In this document: positions 1-8,909 of the stretch, in pieces
Layout of the letters: each line of letters starts with the position of its first letter
Numbering within the stretch: the stretch's first letter is position 1
Source of the DNA: Actinomycetales bacterium UBA1383
GTDB taxonomy: Bacteria > Actinomycetota > Actinomycetes > Actinomycetales > Actinomycetaceae
Assembly (NCBI GenBank): GCA_002305415.1
Contig: DBQX01000131.1
Coordinates: forward strand, 70,818-134,817
Direction of reading: 5' to 3'
Length of the DNA stretch: 64,000 nt
The notes under the pieces: generated by a model
The model's database searches: none
What the model saw: only the letters and a program-made list of their open reading frames with translations
Told to the model about the DNA's origin: nothing
Made by a program: the position numbers and the translations under genes

Positions 1-1221
1 GTTGGTCTCCGGGTCGAAGCCCTCGGGGTACTTGTAGTTGCCGTTCTCGTCGTACTCGGTCGCCATGCCATAGAGCGAGGGATCGAAATCGTCAGAGCTC
101 GGGTCCACGCCCTCGTTCGCCTGCTTGATCGACAGGGAGATGCGTCGACGCTCGAGGTCGATGTCGATGACCTTGACGAAGACGTCCGCGCCGACCTTGG
201 CGACCTGCTCGGGGACCTCGACGTGCCGCAGCGCCAGCTCGGAGATGTGCACGAGGCCCTCGATGCCATCCTCGACGCGCACGAACGCACCGAAGGGGAC
301 GAGCTTGGTGACCTTGCCGGGAACGACCTGCCCGATGGCGTGCGTACGGGCGAAGGCCTGCCACGGGTCCTCCTGGGTGGCCTTCAGGGACAGCGAGACC
401 CGCTCGCGGTCCATGTCCACCTCGAGGACCTCGACGGTGACCTCCTGGCCGACCTCGACGACCTCGCTGGGGTGGTCGATGTGCTTCCAGGACAGCTCGG
501 AGACGTGCACGAGGCCGTCGACCCCGCCGAGGTCAACGAAGGCACCGAAGTTCACGATGGACGAGACAACGCCGGGCCGCACCTGGCCCTTGGCGAGGGT
601 CTGCAGGAAGGTGGACCGGACCTCCGACTGGGTCTGCTCCAGCCACGCCCGCCGCGACAGCACCACGTTGTTGCGGTTCTTGTCCAGCTCGATGATCTTC
701 GCCTCGATCTGCTTGCCGATGTACGGCTGCAGGTCGCGGACGCGACGCATCTCCACGAGTGAGGCGGGCAGGAAGCCGCGCAGGCCGATGTCGAGGATCA
801 GGCCGCCCTTGACGACCTCGATGACGGTGCCCGTGACGACGCCGTCCTCCTCCTTGATCTTCTCGATGGTGCCCCAGGCGCGCTCGTACTGGGCGCGCTT
901 CTTCGACAGGAGGAGGCGACCCTCCTTGTCCTCCTTCTGCAGGACGAGGGCCTCGATCTTCTCGCCGACGTTCACGACCTCGTCCGGGTCGATGTCATGC
1001 TTGATGGACAACTCGCGGGAGAGGATGACGCCTTCGGTCTTGTACCCGATGTCGAGCAGGACCTCATCCCGGTCGACCTTGACGACGATGCCCTCGACGA
1101 TGTCCCCGTCGTTGAAGTACTTGATGGTCTGGTCAACGGCGGCGAGGATCTCCTCGTCAGAACCGATGTCGTTGATGGCAACGTGGGGAACGGTCGCCTG
1201 GCTGGGCGTGGTGATGGTCAT
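1..1221 (-). CDS. rpsA: 30S ribosomal protein S1 (3' end outside the window)
   Basis: Ribosomal protein S1 binds mRNA on the 30S subunit and helps initiate translation. The 407 codons visible from the ATG at 1221 contain four successive S1/OB-fold RNA-binding repeats. Each has the characteristic glycine-rich strand and VHISEL-type motif, for example VDGLVHVSEL and IEGLVHISEL. The reading frame is still open at base 1, after the last S1 domain, so only the C-terminal tail is missing. The position next to polA is the usual actinobacterial order (rpsA beside polA in Mycobacterium tuberculosis). No strong Shine-Dalgarno sequence precedes the ATG, and I could not assign its promoter. Confidence 0.97.
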   Translation of the reverse strand, partial: MTITTPSQATVPHVAINDIGSDEEILAAVDQTIKYFNDGDIVEGIVVKVDRDEVLLDIGYKTEGVILSRELSIKHDIDPDEVVNVGEKIEALVLQKEDKEGRLLLSKKRAQYERAWGTIEKIKEEDGVVTGTVIEVVKGGLILDIGLRGFLPASLVEMRRVRDLQPYIGKQIEAKIIELDKNRNNVVLSRRAWLEQTQSEVRSTFLQTLAKGQVRPGVVSSIVNFGAFVDLGGVDGLVHVSELSWKHIDHPSEVVEVGQEVTVEVLEVDMDRERVSLSLKATQEDPWQAFARTHAIGQVVPGKVTKLVPFGAFVRVEDGIEGLVHISELALRHVEVPEQVAKVGADVFVKVIDIDLERRRISLSIKQANEGVDPSSDDFDPSLYGMATEYDENGNYKYPEGFDPETN

Positions 1222-1398
1222 TGAGTGTGGAACTCCGATGCGGACTGGCTGTAGTTGTGACAGGACGGACGACGGCAGTCGTCGCCGGACGCGAGCCTAC
1301 TACGGTGCCGCAACGGCCGGCAAACCCCTGATGCCCACTCGACAGCCACGAGAATGTGTCGCATGGAGGTGAACGGACCCACCGGGGAGGATGCGGTC

Positions 1399-2142
1399 AT
1401 GGCCAGCGCGCGCTGGTGGAGTGCGACGGCCGCCGAGTACATCGCCGAGCACGGCGACTTCCTCGGCGACGCCGACCTGCGGTGGTGCCCCGAAGGACTG
1501 ACCGAGGACTCGTGCGCCTTCCTGGGTCCCGTGGCGGGAGCCCGCGTCCTCGAGGTCGGCGCCGGTGCCGGACAGGGGGCGCGCTGGGTCGCACGCCACG
1601 GTGGGGACGTCGTCGCGTCCGACGTGGCCGAGGGAATGCTCCGCCAGGCGCGGATCATCGCGGAACGGACCGCGATTTCCGTCCCGCTCATCTGTGCGGA
1701 CGCTCGCGCCCTGCCGTTCGCGGACGACTCCTTCGACATCGTGTTCACGGCCTTCGGGGTGCTCCCCTTCGTGCCGGATCCCGGGCGCGTACACCGCGAG
1801 GTTGCCCGTGTGCTGCGGGCCGGAGGACGCTGGGTGTTCTCCACCACCCACCCGATGCGCTGGGTCTTCGCCGACGATCCCGACCCGGACCACCTCCGCG
1901 TGGTCCGGCCGTACTTCGATGCCCCGCCCTACGTGGAGCACCAGGACGGCGTCGTGTCCTACGCCGAGTTCCAGCACACCATGGCCGACGTCGTGGGCGC
2001 CGTCATCGGGGCGGGCTTCGTGCTCGACGACCTCCTGGAGCCGCGCTGGGTACCCGGGAACAGCCACACGTGGGGCGCGTGGAGCGCGGCCCGCGCCCCA
2101 TTCGTCCCCGGGACGCTCATCATCCGCGCCCACCTGCCCTAG
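1399..2142 (+). CDS. class I SAM-dependent methyltransferase
   Basis: This is a 247-residue Rossmann-fold methyltransferase of the Methyltransf_11 type. The SAM-binding glycine motif LEVGAGAG lies at about residues 51-58. It is followed by the acidic SAM contact (VVASDVAEGML) and a motif-IV region (DDSFDIVFTAFGVLPF). The substrate cannot be told from sequence. I chose the ATG at 1399 because GGGGAGG at 1384-1390 sits 8 bases upstream. In-frame ATGs at 1354 and 1363 would add 15 or 12 residues but have no ribosome binding site. The gene is convergent with polA and the two stop codons share a CTAG at 2139-2142. A methyltransferase between rpsA and polA is common in actinobacteria. Confidence 0.88.
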   Translation: MASARWWSATAAEYIAEHGDFLGDADLRWCPEGLTEDSCAFLGPVAGARVLEVGAGAGQGARWVARHGGDVVASDVAEGMLRQARIIAERTAISVPLICADARALPFADDSFDIVFTAFGVLPFVPDPGRVHREVARVLRAGGRWVFSTTHPMRWVFADDPDPDHLRVVRPYFDAPPYVEHQDGVVSYAEFQHTMADVVGAVIGAGFVLDDLLEPRWVPGNSHTWGAWSAARAPFVPGTLIIRAHLP

Positions 2143-4751
2143 TGGGCCGCCTCCATCCAGCTGCGACCGGTGCCGATCGACACCTCCAGGGGGACCGAGA
2201 GCTCGGCGGCCCCACCCATCGCCTCCCGGACCACGCGGGTGACGGCATCGAGTTCGCCAGAGGCTACCTCGAGCAGCAACTCGTCGTGAACCTGCAGGAG
2301 GATCCGGGAACGGAGTCCGTCCGCCGCCAGCCGCTCGTCCAGCCGCACCATGGCCACCTTGATGATGTCCGCCGCGCTCCCCTGGATCGGGGCATTCAGC
2401 GCGATCCTCTCCGCCATGTCGCGCCGCTGCCGCACATCCGAGTTGAGGTCGGGGAGGTAGCGACGGCGCCCCATGATCGTCTCGGTGAATCCCAGCTTCC
2501 TGGCGACCCCCACCACACCGTCCAGGTACCGCTTCACCCCGCCGAAGCGTTCGAAGTAGCCCTCCATCAGCATGCGCGCCTCGGCGACGTCGACGCCGAG
2601 CTGCCGCGAGAGCCCGAAGGCGGACAATCCGTAGGCCAGGCCGTAGCTCATCGCCTTGACCTTCGACCGCATCGCCGGGGTCACCTCGGCGGGTGGCACG
2701 CCGAACACGCGGGAGCCGACGAACCGGTGGAGGTCCTCACCTTCGCGGAAGGCCTCGATGAGCTCCTGGTCACCTGACAGGTGGGCCATGATCCGCATCT
2801 CGATCTGGGAGTAGTCCGCGGTCATGAGGCAATCGAAGCCCTCGGACACCACGAACGCCTCCCTGATCCGCTGACCCTCGTCGGTGCGTACGGGGATGTT
2901 CTGCAGGTTCGGGTCCAGTGACGACAACCTCCCGGTCGCGGCGATCGTCTGGGTGAATGTGGTGTGGATTCGGCCATCCGGGCGCACGGTCTTCCGGAGC
3001 GTCTCGACGGTCTGCCGCAGCTTGTTCTGGTCGCGGTGGACGAGCAGGTGCTGCAGGAAGGGGTGCTCGGTCTTCACGAACAGCTCCGACAGGGCCTCGG
3101 CGTCAGTTGTCCAGCCGGTCTTGGTCCGCTTCGTCCTCGGCATCCCCAACTCGTCGAAGAGGACCTCCTGCAACTGCTTCGGACTTGACAGGTTGACCTC
3201 CCGTCCGATCAGCGCGTAGCAGTCGCGCGCGGCCTGCTCCACGCGTGCCGCGAACTCCTGCTCGAGCCGTGACAGGTACTTTTCGTCGACGGCGATTCCC
3301 ACTGCCTCCATCTGCTGCAGGACGCGCTGGACGGGCAGCTCGAGTTCCGTGAGGAGTCGCTCCGCGCCGCGCTCACGCAGCTCAACGGACAGCTGCGCCG
3401 CGAGGTCGTGGATCGCGGCCGCCCGGACAACCGACTCCTCCTCATCCCCCAGGGCGAGCATGCCCTCTCCCGACGGCAGTTCCCTGCGCAGGAAGCGCGC
3501 GGCGAGGTCGCCGAGTTCGTAGGTCCGCTGCCCGGGGAAGCAGAGGTAGGCGGCCAGTGCGGTGTCGAACGTGACTCCCCGGAGCGTGATGCCACGGCCG
3601 CGGAGCTGGTGCCACGCCGCCTTGGCGTCATGCAGCGCCTTCGGCGCGTCCGAACCCAGCCAGGATGCGACGGCGTCCGCATCGGGACCCGCCACGCCGA
3701 GGTCGACGGAGGCACTCTCGGCGCCGTCGGCGAACCCGACGCTCCACGCGTCCCACCGCGACCCGACGACGTCGACCGCGACGGTCCCGCTGCGCGAGCC
3801 CAGCCATGCCACCAGGTCGGCCACGGGAGCGCGTGCCCCGGTCCCGACCGGCGCGGCGTCGTCCTCGGGCGAGCCGAGGATGGCGACGACACGGTCGCGC
3901 AGCGCCGTGAACTGGAGCGAGTTGAACAGCTCGGTGACCGCCTTGCGGTCGCCGCCGCCCCGCCGCAGGTCCGTGATGCTGATGGGGAGGTCGAGGTCCC
4001 CGACGAGCTGGTTGAGCTGTCGGTTGCGGAGCACGTCCCCGAGGTGCTCGCGGAGCGACTCACCGGCCTTCCCGCCGATGGTGTCCGCGTTGGCCACCAG
4101 AGCCTCGAGACCGCCGAACTGCGCGAGCCACTTCGCGGCCGTCTTGGGGCCCACCCCGGGCACGCCAGGGAGGTTGTCCGACGACTCCCCCACGAGCGCG
4201 GCGAGGTCCGGGTACAGCGCGGGCGACACGCCGTACTTCTCCTGGACGGCCTCCGGCGTCATCCGCGCCAGCGTGGACACGCCCCGGATGGGGTAGAGCA
4301 CCGTGACGTCGTCGTCCACGAGCTGGAAGGCGTCGCGGTCCCCCGACACGATCAGCACGTCCATGCCCTCGACCTCGGCCTGGCGCGCGAGCGTGGCGAT
4401 GACGTCATCCGCCTCGAACCCCTCCTTCGACAGGTCCGTCAGGCCCATCGCCCTGATGGCCTCCCTGATCAGGGGCACCTGGTGACGGAACTCCTCCGGC
4501 GCGGCGTCGCGGGTCCCCTTGTAGTCGGCGTACGCCTCGGTGCGGAACGTCTCGCGGCCCACGTCGAACGCGATCGCCACGTGCGTCGGCGACTCGTCCG
4601 CGATCACCTTCACCAGCATCGAGAGGAAGCCGTAGATCGCGTTCGTCGTGATCCCGGTTGTCGTGGTGAAGTTCTCCACGGGCAGTGCGTAGAAGGCGCG
4701 GAAGGCCATCGAGTGCCCGTCGACGAGCAGGAGTCGTTCTTTCCGGTCCAC
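2139..4751 (-). CDS. polA: DNA polymerase I
   Basis: DNA polymerase I fills gaps in repair and processes Okazaki fragments. The protein has about 870 residues. An N-terminal 5'-3' exonuclease domain (about residues 1-290; LVDGHSMAFRAF, VSGDRDAFQLV) is followed by a degenerate 3'-5' exonuclease fold and then an A-family polymerase domain. Polymerase motif A is DYSQIEMRIMAHLSGD, motif B is RSKVKAMSYGLAYG and motif C is LQVHDELLLE. The proofreading residues are missing: the Asp-x-Glu of exo motif I reads AVDVV, so proofreading is probably lost, as in Taq and mycobacterial Pol I. The start is GTG 4751, because a TAGGGT hexamer lies 7 bases upstream. An ATG at 4772 would overlap the divergent gene. 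Confidence 0.96.
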   Translation of the reverse strand: MDRKERLLLVDGHSMAFRAFYALPVENFTTTTGITTNAIYGFLSMLVKVIADESPTHVAIAFDVGRETFRTEAYADYKGTRDAAPEEFRHQVPLIREAIRAMGLTDLSKEGFEADDVIATLARQAEVEGMDVLIVSGDRDAFQLVDDDVTVLYPIRGVSTLARMTPEAVQEKYGVSPALYPDLAALVGESSDNLPGVPGVGPKTAAKWLAQFGGLEALVANADTIGGKAGESLREHLGDVLRNRQLNQLVGDLDLPISITDLRRGGGDRKAVTELFNSLQFTALRDRVVAILGSPEDDAAPVGTGARAPVADLVAWLGSRSGTVAVDVVGSRWDAWSVGFADGAESASVDLGVAGPDADAVASWLGSDAPKALHDAKAAWHQLRGRGITLRGVTFDTALAAYLCFPGQRTYELGDLAARFLRRELPSGEGMLALGDEEESVVRAAAIHDLAAQLSVELRERGAERLLTELELPVQRVLQQMEAVGIAVDEKYLSRLEQEFAARVEQAARDCYALIGREVNLSSPKQLQEVLFDELGMPRTKRTKTGWTTDAEALSELFVKTEHPFLQHLLVHRDQNKLRQTVETLRKTVRPDGRIHTTFTQTIAATGRLSSLDPNLQNIPVRTDEGQRIREAFVVSEGFDCLMTADYSQIEMRIMAHLSGDQELIEAFREGEDLHRFVGSRVFGVPPAEVTPAMRSKVKAMSYGLAYGLSAFGLSRQLGVDVAEARMLMEGYFERFGGVKRYLDGVVGVARKLGFTETIMGRRRYLPDLNSDVRQRRDMAERIALNAPIQGSAADIIKVAMVRLDERLAADGLRSRILLQVHDELLLEVASGELDAVTRVVREAMGGAAELSVPLEVSIGTGRSWMEAAH

Positions 4752-4758
4752 ACCTGAC

Positions 4759-4764
4759 ACCCTA
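4759..4764 (-). promoter_or_regulatory. -10 element, leaderless polA
   Basis: TAGGGT on the minus strand ends 7 bases before GTG 4751. Transcription would start at or next to the start codon, giving a leaderless mRNA. No convincing -35 hexamer is visible. Confidence 0.5.
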
Positions 4765-4770
4765 GAGGGC

Positions 4771-5178
4771 ATGGACGACAGGGACGATCTGGCGACGCAC
4801 TTCAACACGGCGTCGCGCGGCACCCTCATCGAGCGCATGGGGATCGAGTTCATCGAGGTGCGGCCCGGGCGGGTTGCGGCGCGAATGCCGGTGGAGGGCA
4901 ACACGCAACCCTACGGGCTGCTGCACGGCGGCGCCTCGGTGGTGCTGGCGGAGACCGTCGGCTCCATCGCCGCGGTGGTCGGATCCTCGGGCGGCACCGC
5001 AGTCGGGACGGAGGTGAACGCCTCGCACCACCGCGTCGTCCGGAAGGGCCATGTCACCGCGGTGGCGACGCCGCTGCACGAGGGAACCTCGCACGCCAGC
5101 TATGCCATCGCGATCACCGACGACGAGGGCCGCGCGGTGTGCACGGCCCGCCTCACCTGCTCGGTACGCCGGCCCTAG
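4771..5178 (+). CDS. PaaI-family hotdog thioesterase
   Basis: This 135-residue single hotdog-domain protein of the PaaI/YbgC class hydrolyses acyl-CoA or aryl-CoA thioesters in the cytoplasm. The family signature GLLHGGASVVLAET is at residues 49-62, with the catalytic acidic residue (Glu61) on the long hotdog helix. The closest functional possibilities are 1,4-dihydroxy-2-naphthoyl-CoA hydrolase (menaquinone synthesis) or a general phenylacetyl-CoA-type thioesterase. Sequence alone does not decide between them. It is divergent from polA. It converges on pdtaR, sharing the stop-codon tetranucleotide CTAG at 5175-5178. In M. tuberculosis a (different) thioesterase also sits between pyk and polA. 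Confidence 0.9.
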   Translation: MDDRDDLATHFNTASRGTLIERMGIEFIEVRPGRVAARMPVEGNTQPYGLLHGGASVVLAETVGSIAAVVGSSGGTAVGTEVNASHHRVVRKGHVTAVATPLHEGTSHASYAIAITDDEGRAVCTARLTCSVRRP

Positions 5179-5789
5179 CCCTTGCCGACCTGCTCGATCA
5201 CGGCATCCGCGACCTCGCGCATGGTCAGGCGCCGGTCCATCGACGTCTTCTGGATCCACCGGAACGACTCGGGCTCGGTCAGGCCCATCTTCGTCATGAG
5301 CAGCCCCTTGGCGCGGTCGACGCGCTTGCGGGTCTCGAACCGCTCCGCGAGGTCGGCGATCTCCGACTCCAGCGAGACGATCTCCTGGAAGCGGGAGACG
5401 GCGATCTCGAGCGCCGGCAGCAGGTCCGACGGGGTGAACGGCTTCACCACGTACGCCATCGCGCCGGCGTCCCGCGCCCGCTCGACGAGTTCGGTCTGCG
5501 AGAAGGCGGTGAGCATCACGACGGCGCACGAGCGGTCCTTCATGATCTGCTCCGCCGCGGTGATGCCATCCATCTCCGGCATCTTCACATCCATGACGAT
5601 GACGTCAGGCTCCAGCTCGTCGACGAGTCGGATGGCGGTCTCCCCGTCACCGGCCTCGCCGACGACGTCGTAGCCCGCCTCCCGCAGCGATTCCACGATG
5701 TCGAGCCGGATGAGCGGCTCGTCCTCAGCGACCAGGACGCGGCGGCGCGGCCGTGCCTCGTCCGTGCTCTCGCGGCGTGGTTCCTTCAC
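5175..5789 (-). CDS. pdtaR: ANTAR-domain response regulator (PdtaR-like)
   Basis: This 204-residue two-component response regulator acts on RNA rather than DNA. The receiver domain has the acidic pair in VAEDEP (residues 20-25), the phospho-accepting Asp67 in VIVMDVKMPEMDG, and the switch Thr and Lys in MLTAFS and VVKPF. The C-terminal half is an ANTAR domain (VDRAKGLLMTKMGLTEPESF), which binds dual hairpins in nascent transcripts to cause antitermination. It matches Rv1626 (PdtaR) of M. tuberculosis in architecture and neighbourhood. The start is GTG 5789, preceded by GAGGAG. The open frame continues upstream through the tRNA gene, so longer starts are ruled out. The cognate kinase (PdtaS) is not in the window. 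Confidence 0.93.
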   Translation of the reverse strand: MKEPRRESTDEARPRRRVLVAEDEPLIRLDIVESLREAGYDVVGEAGDGETAIRLVDELEPDVIVMDVKMPEMDGITAAEQIMKDRSCAVVMLTAFSQTELVERARDAGAMAYVVKPFTPSDLLPALEIAVSRFQEIVSLESEIADLAERFETRKRVDRAKGLLMTKMGLTEPESFRWIQKTSMDRRLTMREVADAVIEQVGKG

Positions 5790-5817
5790 GGTCTCCTCGT
5801 TTCTCGTTGTCACGCAG

Positions 5818-5899
5818 TGCTCCCGGCGGGATTCGAACCCGCACGCCTCGCGGCGCCGCATTTTGAGTGCGGTGTGTCTGCCAGTTCCACCACAGGAGC
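5818..5899 (-). tRNA. tRNA-Leu (CAA anticodon)
   Basis: The minus strand folds as a class II tRNA of 82 bases. The acceptor arms GCTCCTG and CGGGAGC pair in all seven positions, with discriminator A. The anticodon stem CCGCA/TGCGG encloses the loop CTCAAAA, giving anticodon CAA, which reads TTG leucine codons. A long variable arm (GCGCCGCGAGGCGT) and the T-arm GTTCGAATC are present. The CCA end is not encoded. It lies directly upstream of pdtaR. Confidence 0.95.
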
Positions 5900-5956
5900 C
5901 GCGGTCAAGACTACCGGTCGCGCCGTGCGCGGCGGCGCAGGCGACAGTGAGGTGCC

Positions 5957-7393
5957 TCACCCCCGCTGGATGCGACCGGTCGCGGTCTCCCCGATCTTGT
6001 GGATGCGGATCGAGTTGGTGGTGCCGACGACCCCGGGGGGCATCCCGGCGACGATCACGACCCGCTCCCCGTCCCGCGCGAGACCGTTCTCGCGCAACCG
6101 GTAGTCCACCTGCTCGACCATGTCGTCGGTGTGCTGCACCTCGGGGGCGAGGTAGGTCTGGATGCCCCAGCTGAGGGCGAGCGTGTTGCGTGTCGAGACC
6201 AGCGGTGTGAAGGCCAGGAGTGGGATGGGCGAGCGCAGCCGCGACATCCGCCGCGCCGTGTCGCCCGACTGGGTGAAGGTCGCGAGGTACTTCACCTCGA
6301 GCATCTCGCCGATCTCCGAGGCCGCCTTCGTGATCACACCGCCGCGGGTGTGGGGCGACGAGGTGAGCGGGGCGATGCGGTCACCGCCCTCGTCCTCCGT
6401 GTTCTCGATGATCCGGGCCATCGTCCGGACCGCCTCGATGGGGAACTGGCCGACCGAGGTCTCGCCGGAGAGCATGACCGCGTCGGCGCCGTCGAGGATC
6501 GCGTTCGCGCAGTCCGAGGCCTCAGCCCGAGTGGGGCGTGGGCTCGTGATCATGGACTCGAGTACCTGGGTCGCGACGATCACCGGCTTCGCGAAGCGAC
6601 GTGCCACGTCGACAGCACGCTTCTGCACGAGCGGCACCTGCTCGAGCGGGAGTTCCACCCCGAGGTCCCCGCGGGCCACCATGATGCCGTCGAAGGCGTC
6701 GACGATCTCGGTGAGGTTCGCGACCGCCTGTGGCTTCTCGATCTTCGCGATCACCGGGATGAACCGGCCCTCCTCGGACATGATCTGGTGGACGTCGTCC
6801 ACGTCCGCCGCCGAGCGGACGAACGAGAGGGCGATGAAGTCGGCACCGAGTCCGAGGGCCCACCGCAGGTCCGTCTCGTCCTTGTCGGACAGGGCGGGCA
6901 CCGAGACGGCCACACCGGGGAGGTTGATGCCCTTGTTGTTGGAGACCGGACCCGGCACCTCGACCGTGGTGACCACCCGCGGACCATCCACCTCGGTGAC
7001 CCGGACCGCGACCTTGCCATCGTCGATCAGGAGCACGTCGCCGGGGTTGCAGTCCCCCGGCAGGCCCTTGAACGTCGTCGAGCAGATCTCCTTCGTGCCG
7101 ACGATGTCCTCAGTGGTGATGGTGAAGGTATCCCCGACGGCCAGCTGGTGCGGACCCTCGGCGAAGCGCCCCAGTCGGATCTTCGGTCCCTGGAGGTCGA
7201 CGAGGACCGCGACCGCCCGCCCGGACTCCTCCGAGGCGCGCCGCACGTTCTCGTACACCTTCTCGTGGCCCGCGTGCTCCCCATGGGAGGCGTTGATCCG
7301 GGCGACGTCCATGCCCGCATCGACGAGGGCGCGGATCTGCTCGAAGGACTCGGTCGCCGGGCCGATGGTGCACACGATCTTGGCTCTACGCAT
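5957..7393 (-). CDS. pyk: pyruvate kinase
   Basis: Pyruvate kinase converts phosphoenolpyruvate and ADP to pyruvate and ATP, the last step of glycolysis. The 478 residues are full length for the family. The N-terminal AKIVCTIGP and ARINASHG, the substrate-binding region GIMVARGDLGVELP, and the helix VIVATQVLESM are all present. The C-terminal domain retains TQSGDTARRMSRLRSPIPL. The ATG start has a TAGGAT hexamer 6 bases upstream, suggesting a leaderless mRNA. It lies between pdtaR and gltD, as pykA is near pdtaR in mycobacteria. Confidence 0.97.
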   Translation of the reverse strand: MRRAKIVCTIGPATESFEQIRALVDAGMDVARINASHGEHAGHEKVYENVRRASEESGRAVAVLVDLQGPKIRLGRFAEGPHQLAVGDTFTITTEDIVGTKEICSTTFKGLPGDCNPGDVLLIDDGKVAVRVTEVDGPRVVTTVEVPGPVSNNKGINLPGVAVSVPALSDKDETDLRWALGLGADFIALSFVRSAADVDDVHQIMSEEGRFIPVIAKIEKPQAVANLTEIVDAFDGIMVARGDLGVELPLEQVPLVQKRAVDVARRFAKPVIVATQVLESMITSPRPTRAEASDCANAILDGADAVMLSGETSVGQFPIEAVRTMARIIENTEDEGGDRIAPLTSSPHTRGGVITKAASEIGEMLEVKYLATFTQSGDTARRMSRLRSPIPLLAFTPLVSTRNTLALSWGIQTYLAPEVQHTDDMVEQVDYRLRENGLARDGERVVIVAGMPPGVVGTTNSIRIHKIGETATGRIQRG

Positions 7394-7399
7394 GCCGCA

Positions 7400-7405
7400 A
7401 TCCTA
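7400..7405 (-). promoter_or_regulatory. -10 element, leaderless pyk
   Basis: TAGGAT on the minus strand ends 6 bases before the pyk ATG at 7393. It lies in the 49-base gap between pyk and gltD. Confidence 0.5.
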
Positions 7406-7442
7406 GGGCCGGGGATGGCGGCCCGGCAGGCGGACAGCGCGG

Positions 7443-8909
7443 CTAGGCGAGCAATTGCATCGTGGAGGCGGCGATGGGGGCGGGCAACTCGGTCGTGCCG
7501 CGCAGGAAGCGGTCGACCGAGGCGGCCGCAGCCCGGCCCTCGGCGATCGCCCACACGATGAGCGACTGGCCACGCCCGGCGTCGCCGGCCACGAAGACCC
7601 CGGGGACGCTGGTCGAGAAGTCGTCGGCCCGCCGCACCCGGCCGCGCTCGTCGACCTCCAGCCCGAGCTGCTCCACGAGTCCCGCCCGCGGCGTGCCGGT
7701 GAAGCCCATCGCGAGGAGGACGAGTTGCGCGGGGATCTCGCGCTCGGTTCCCTCGACCGGAACCGGGCGGCCCGATGACATGTCGACGTCCGTGACTCGC
7801 AGGTGGCTGACGTGGCCGTCCTCACCGAGGAACTCGACGGTGTTGACGGCGTACACGCGCTCACCACCCTCCTCGTGCGCGGACGACACCCGGAAGATCA
7901 TCGGATACGTCGGCCAGGGTTGGCCGGCAGGACGCTCCTCGGTGGGCCGCGGCATGATCTCCAGCTGGGTGACGGAACGGGCCCCCTGGCGGTGCGCCGT
8001 GCCGAGGCAGTCGGCGCCCGTGTCCCCACCCCCGATGATCACCACATCCTTGCCGGCGGCGGTGATCTGTCCGGTCACCGTCTCGCCGGACGCCGCGCGG
8101 TTCGCCTGCGGGAGGTACTCCATCGCCTGGTGGATGCCACCGAGCTCGCGGCCCGGGACGGTGAGGTCCCGCGGGATGGTCGCACCGATGGCGAGGACGA
8201 CGGCGTCGTAGCGCTCGAGCAGGTCCTGCCCGGTCAGGGCACCGTGCTCCCCCAGGTGGGCGGATGCCCGGAAGATGGTGCCTTCCGCCCGCATCTGGTC
8301 GAGGCGGCGGTCGAGGTGCCGCTTCTCCATCTTGAACTCCGGGATGCCATAGCGCAGCAACCCCCCGATCCGGTCCGCACGCTCGAACACCGCCACGGTG
8401 TGGCCGGCGCGGGTGAGCTGCTGGGCAGCCGCCAGGCCCGCGGGGCCCGACCCGACCACGGCCACCGTCTTGTCGGTGAGCTGGTCGGGTAACTGCGGGT
8501 GGACGAGTCCGCGGTCGAACGCCTCGTCGATGATGGAGAGCTCGATGTTCTTGATCGTGACCGCGGGCTGGTTGATGCCCAGGACGCAGGCGGTCTCGCA
8601 CGGCGCGGGGCAGAGCCGGCCGGTGAAGTCGGGGAAGTTGTTCGTGGCGTGCAGCCGGTCGATCGCCTCCTCCATCCGGCCGCGCCACGTGAGGTCGTTC
8701 CACTCGGGAATGAGGTTCCCGAGTGGACAGCCGCTGTGGCAGAACGGGACTCCGCAGTCCATGCAGCGGGACGCCTGGCGCACCAGCATCGCGGCGTCCT
8801 CGTCCCGCGCCTCGTAGACCTCCCTGTAGTCGAGGAGCCTCAGGGGTACAGGGCGCCGCGCGGGCAGCTCCCGGTGCCGGACCTTCAGGAATCCACGCGG
8901 GTCAGCCAT
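7443..8909 (-). CDS. gltD: glutamate synthase small (beta) subunit
   Basis: The small subunit of NADPH-dependent GOGAT carries FAD and passes electrons from NADPH to the large subunit. Its 488 residues start with a Fe-S domain holding two cysteine clusters (CMDCGVPFCHSGC and CPAPCETACVLGI). Two Rossmann nucleotide-binding sites follow: VVGSGPAGLAAAQQL for FAD and VIIGGGDTGADCLG for NADPH. The closing FAD contact is VFVAGDAGRGQSLI. The ATG at 8909 overlaps the gltB stop by 8 bases (8902-8909), so the two subunits are translationally coupled. Confidence 0.97.
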   Translation of the reverse strand: MADPRGFLKVRHRELPARRPVPLRLLDYREVYEARDEDAAMLVRQASRCMDCGVPFCHSGCPLGNLIPEWNDLTWRGRMEEAIDRLHATNNFPDFTGRLCPAPCETACVLGINQPAVTIKNIELSIIDEAFDRGLVHPQLPDQLTDKTVAVVGSGPAGLAAAQQLTRAGHTVAVFERADRIGGLLRYGIPEFKMEKRHLDRRLDQMRAEGTIFRASAHLGEHGALTGQDLLERYDAVVLAIGATIPRDLTVPGRELGGIHQAMEYLPQANRAASGETVTGQITAAGKDVVIIGGGDTGADCLGTAHRQGARSVTQLEIMPRPTEERPAGQPWPTYPMIFRVSSAHEEGGERVYAVNTVEFLGEDGHVSHLRVTDVDMSSGRPVPVEGTEREIPAQLVLLAMGFTGTPRAGLVEQLGLEVDERGRVRRADDFSTSVPGVFVAGDAGRGQSLIVWAIAEGRAAAASVDRFLRGTTELPAPIAASTMQLLA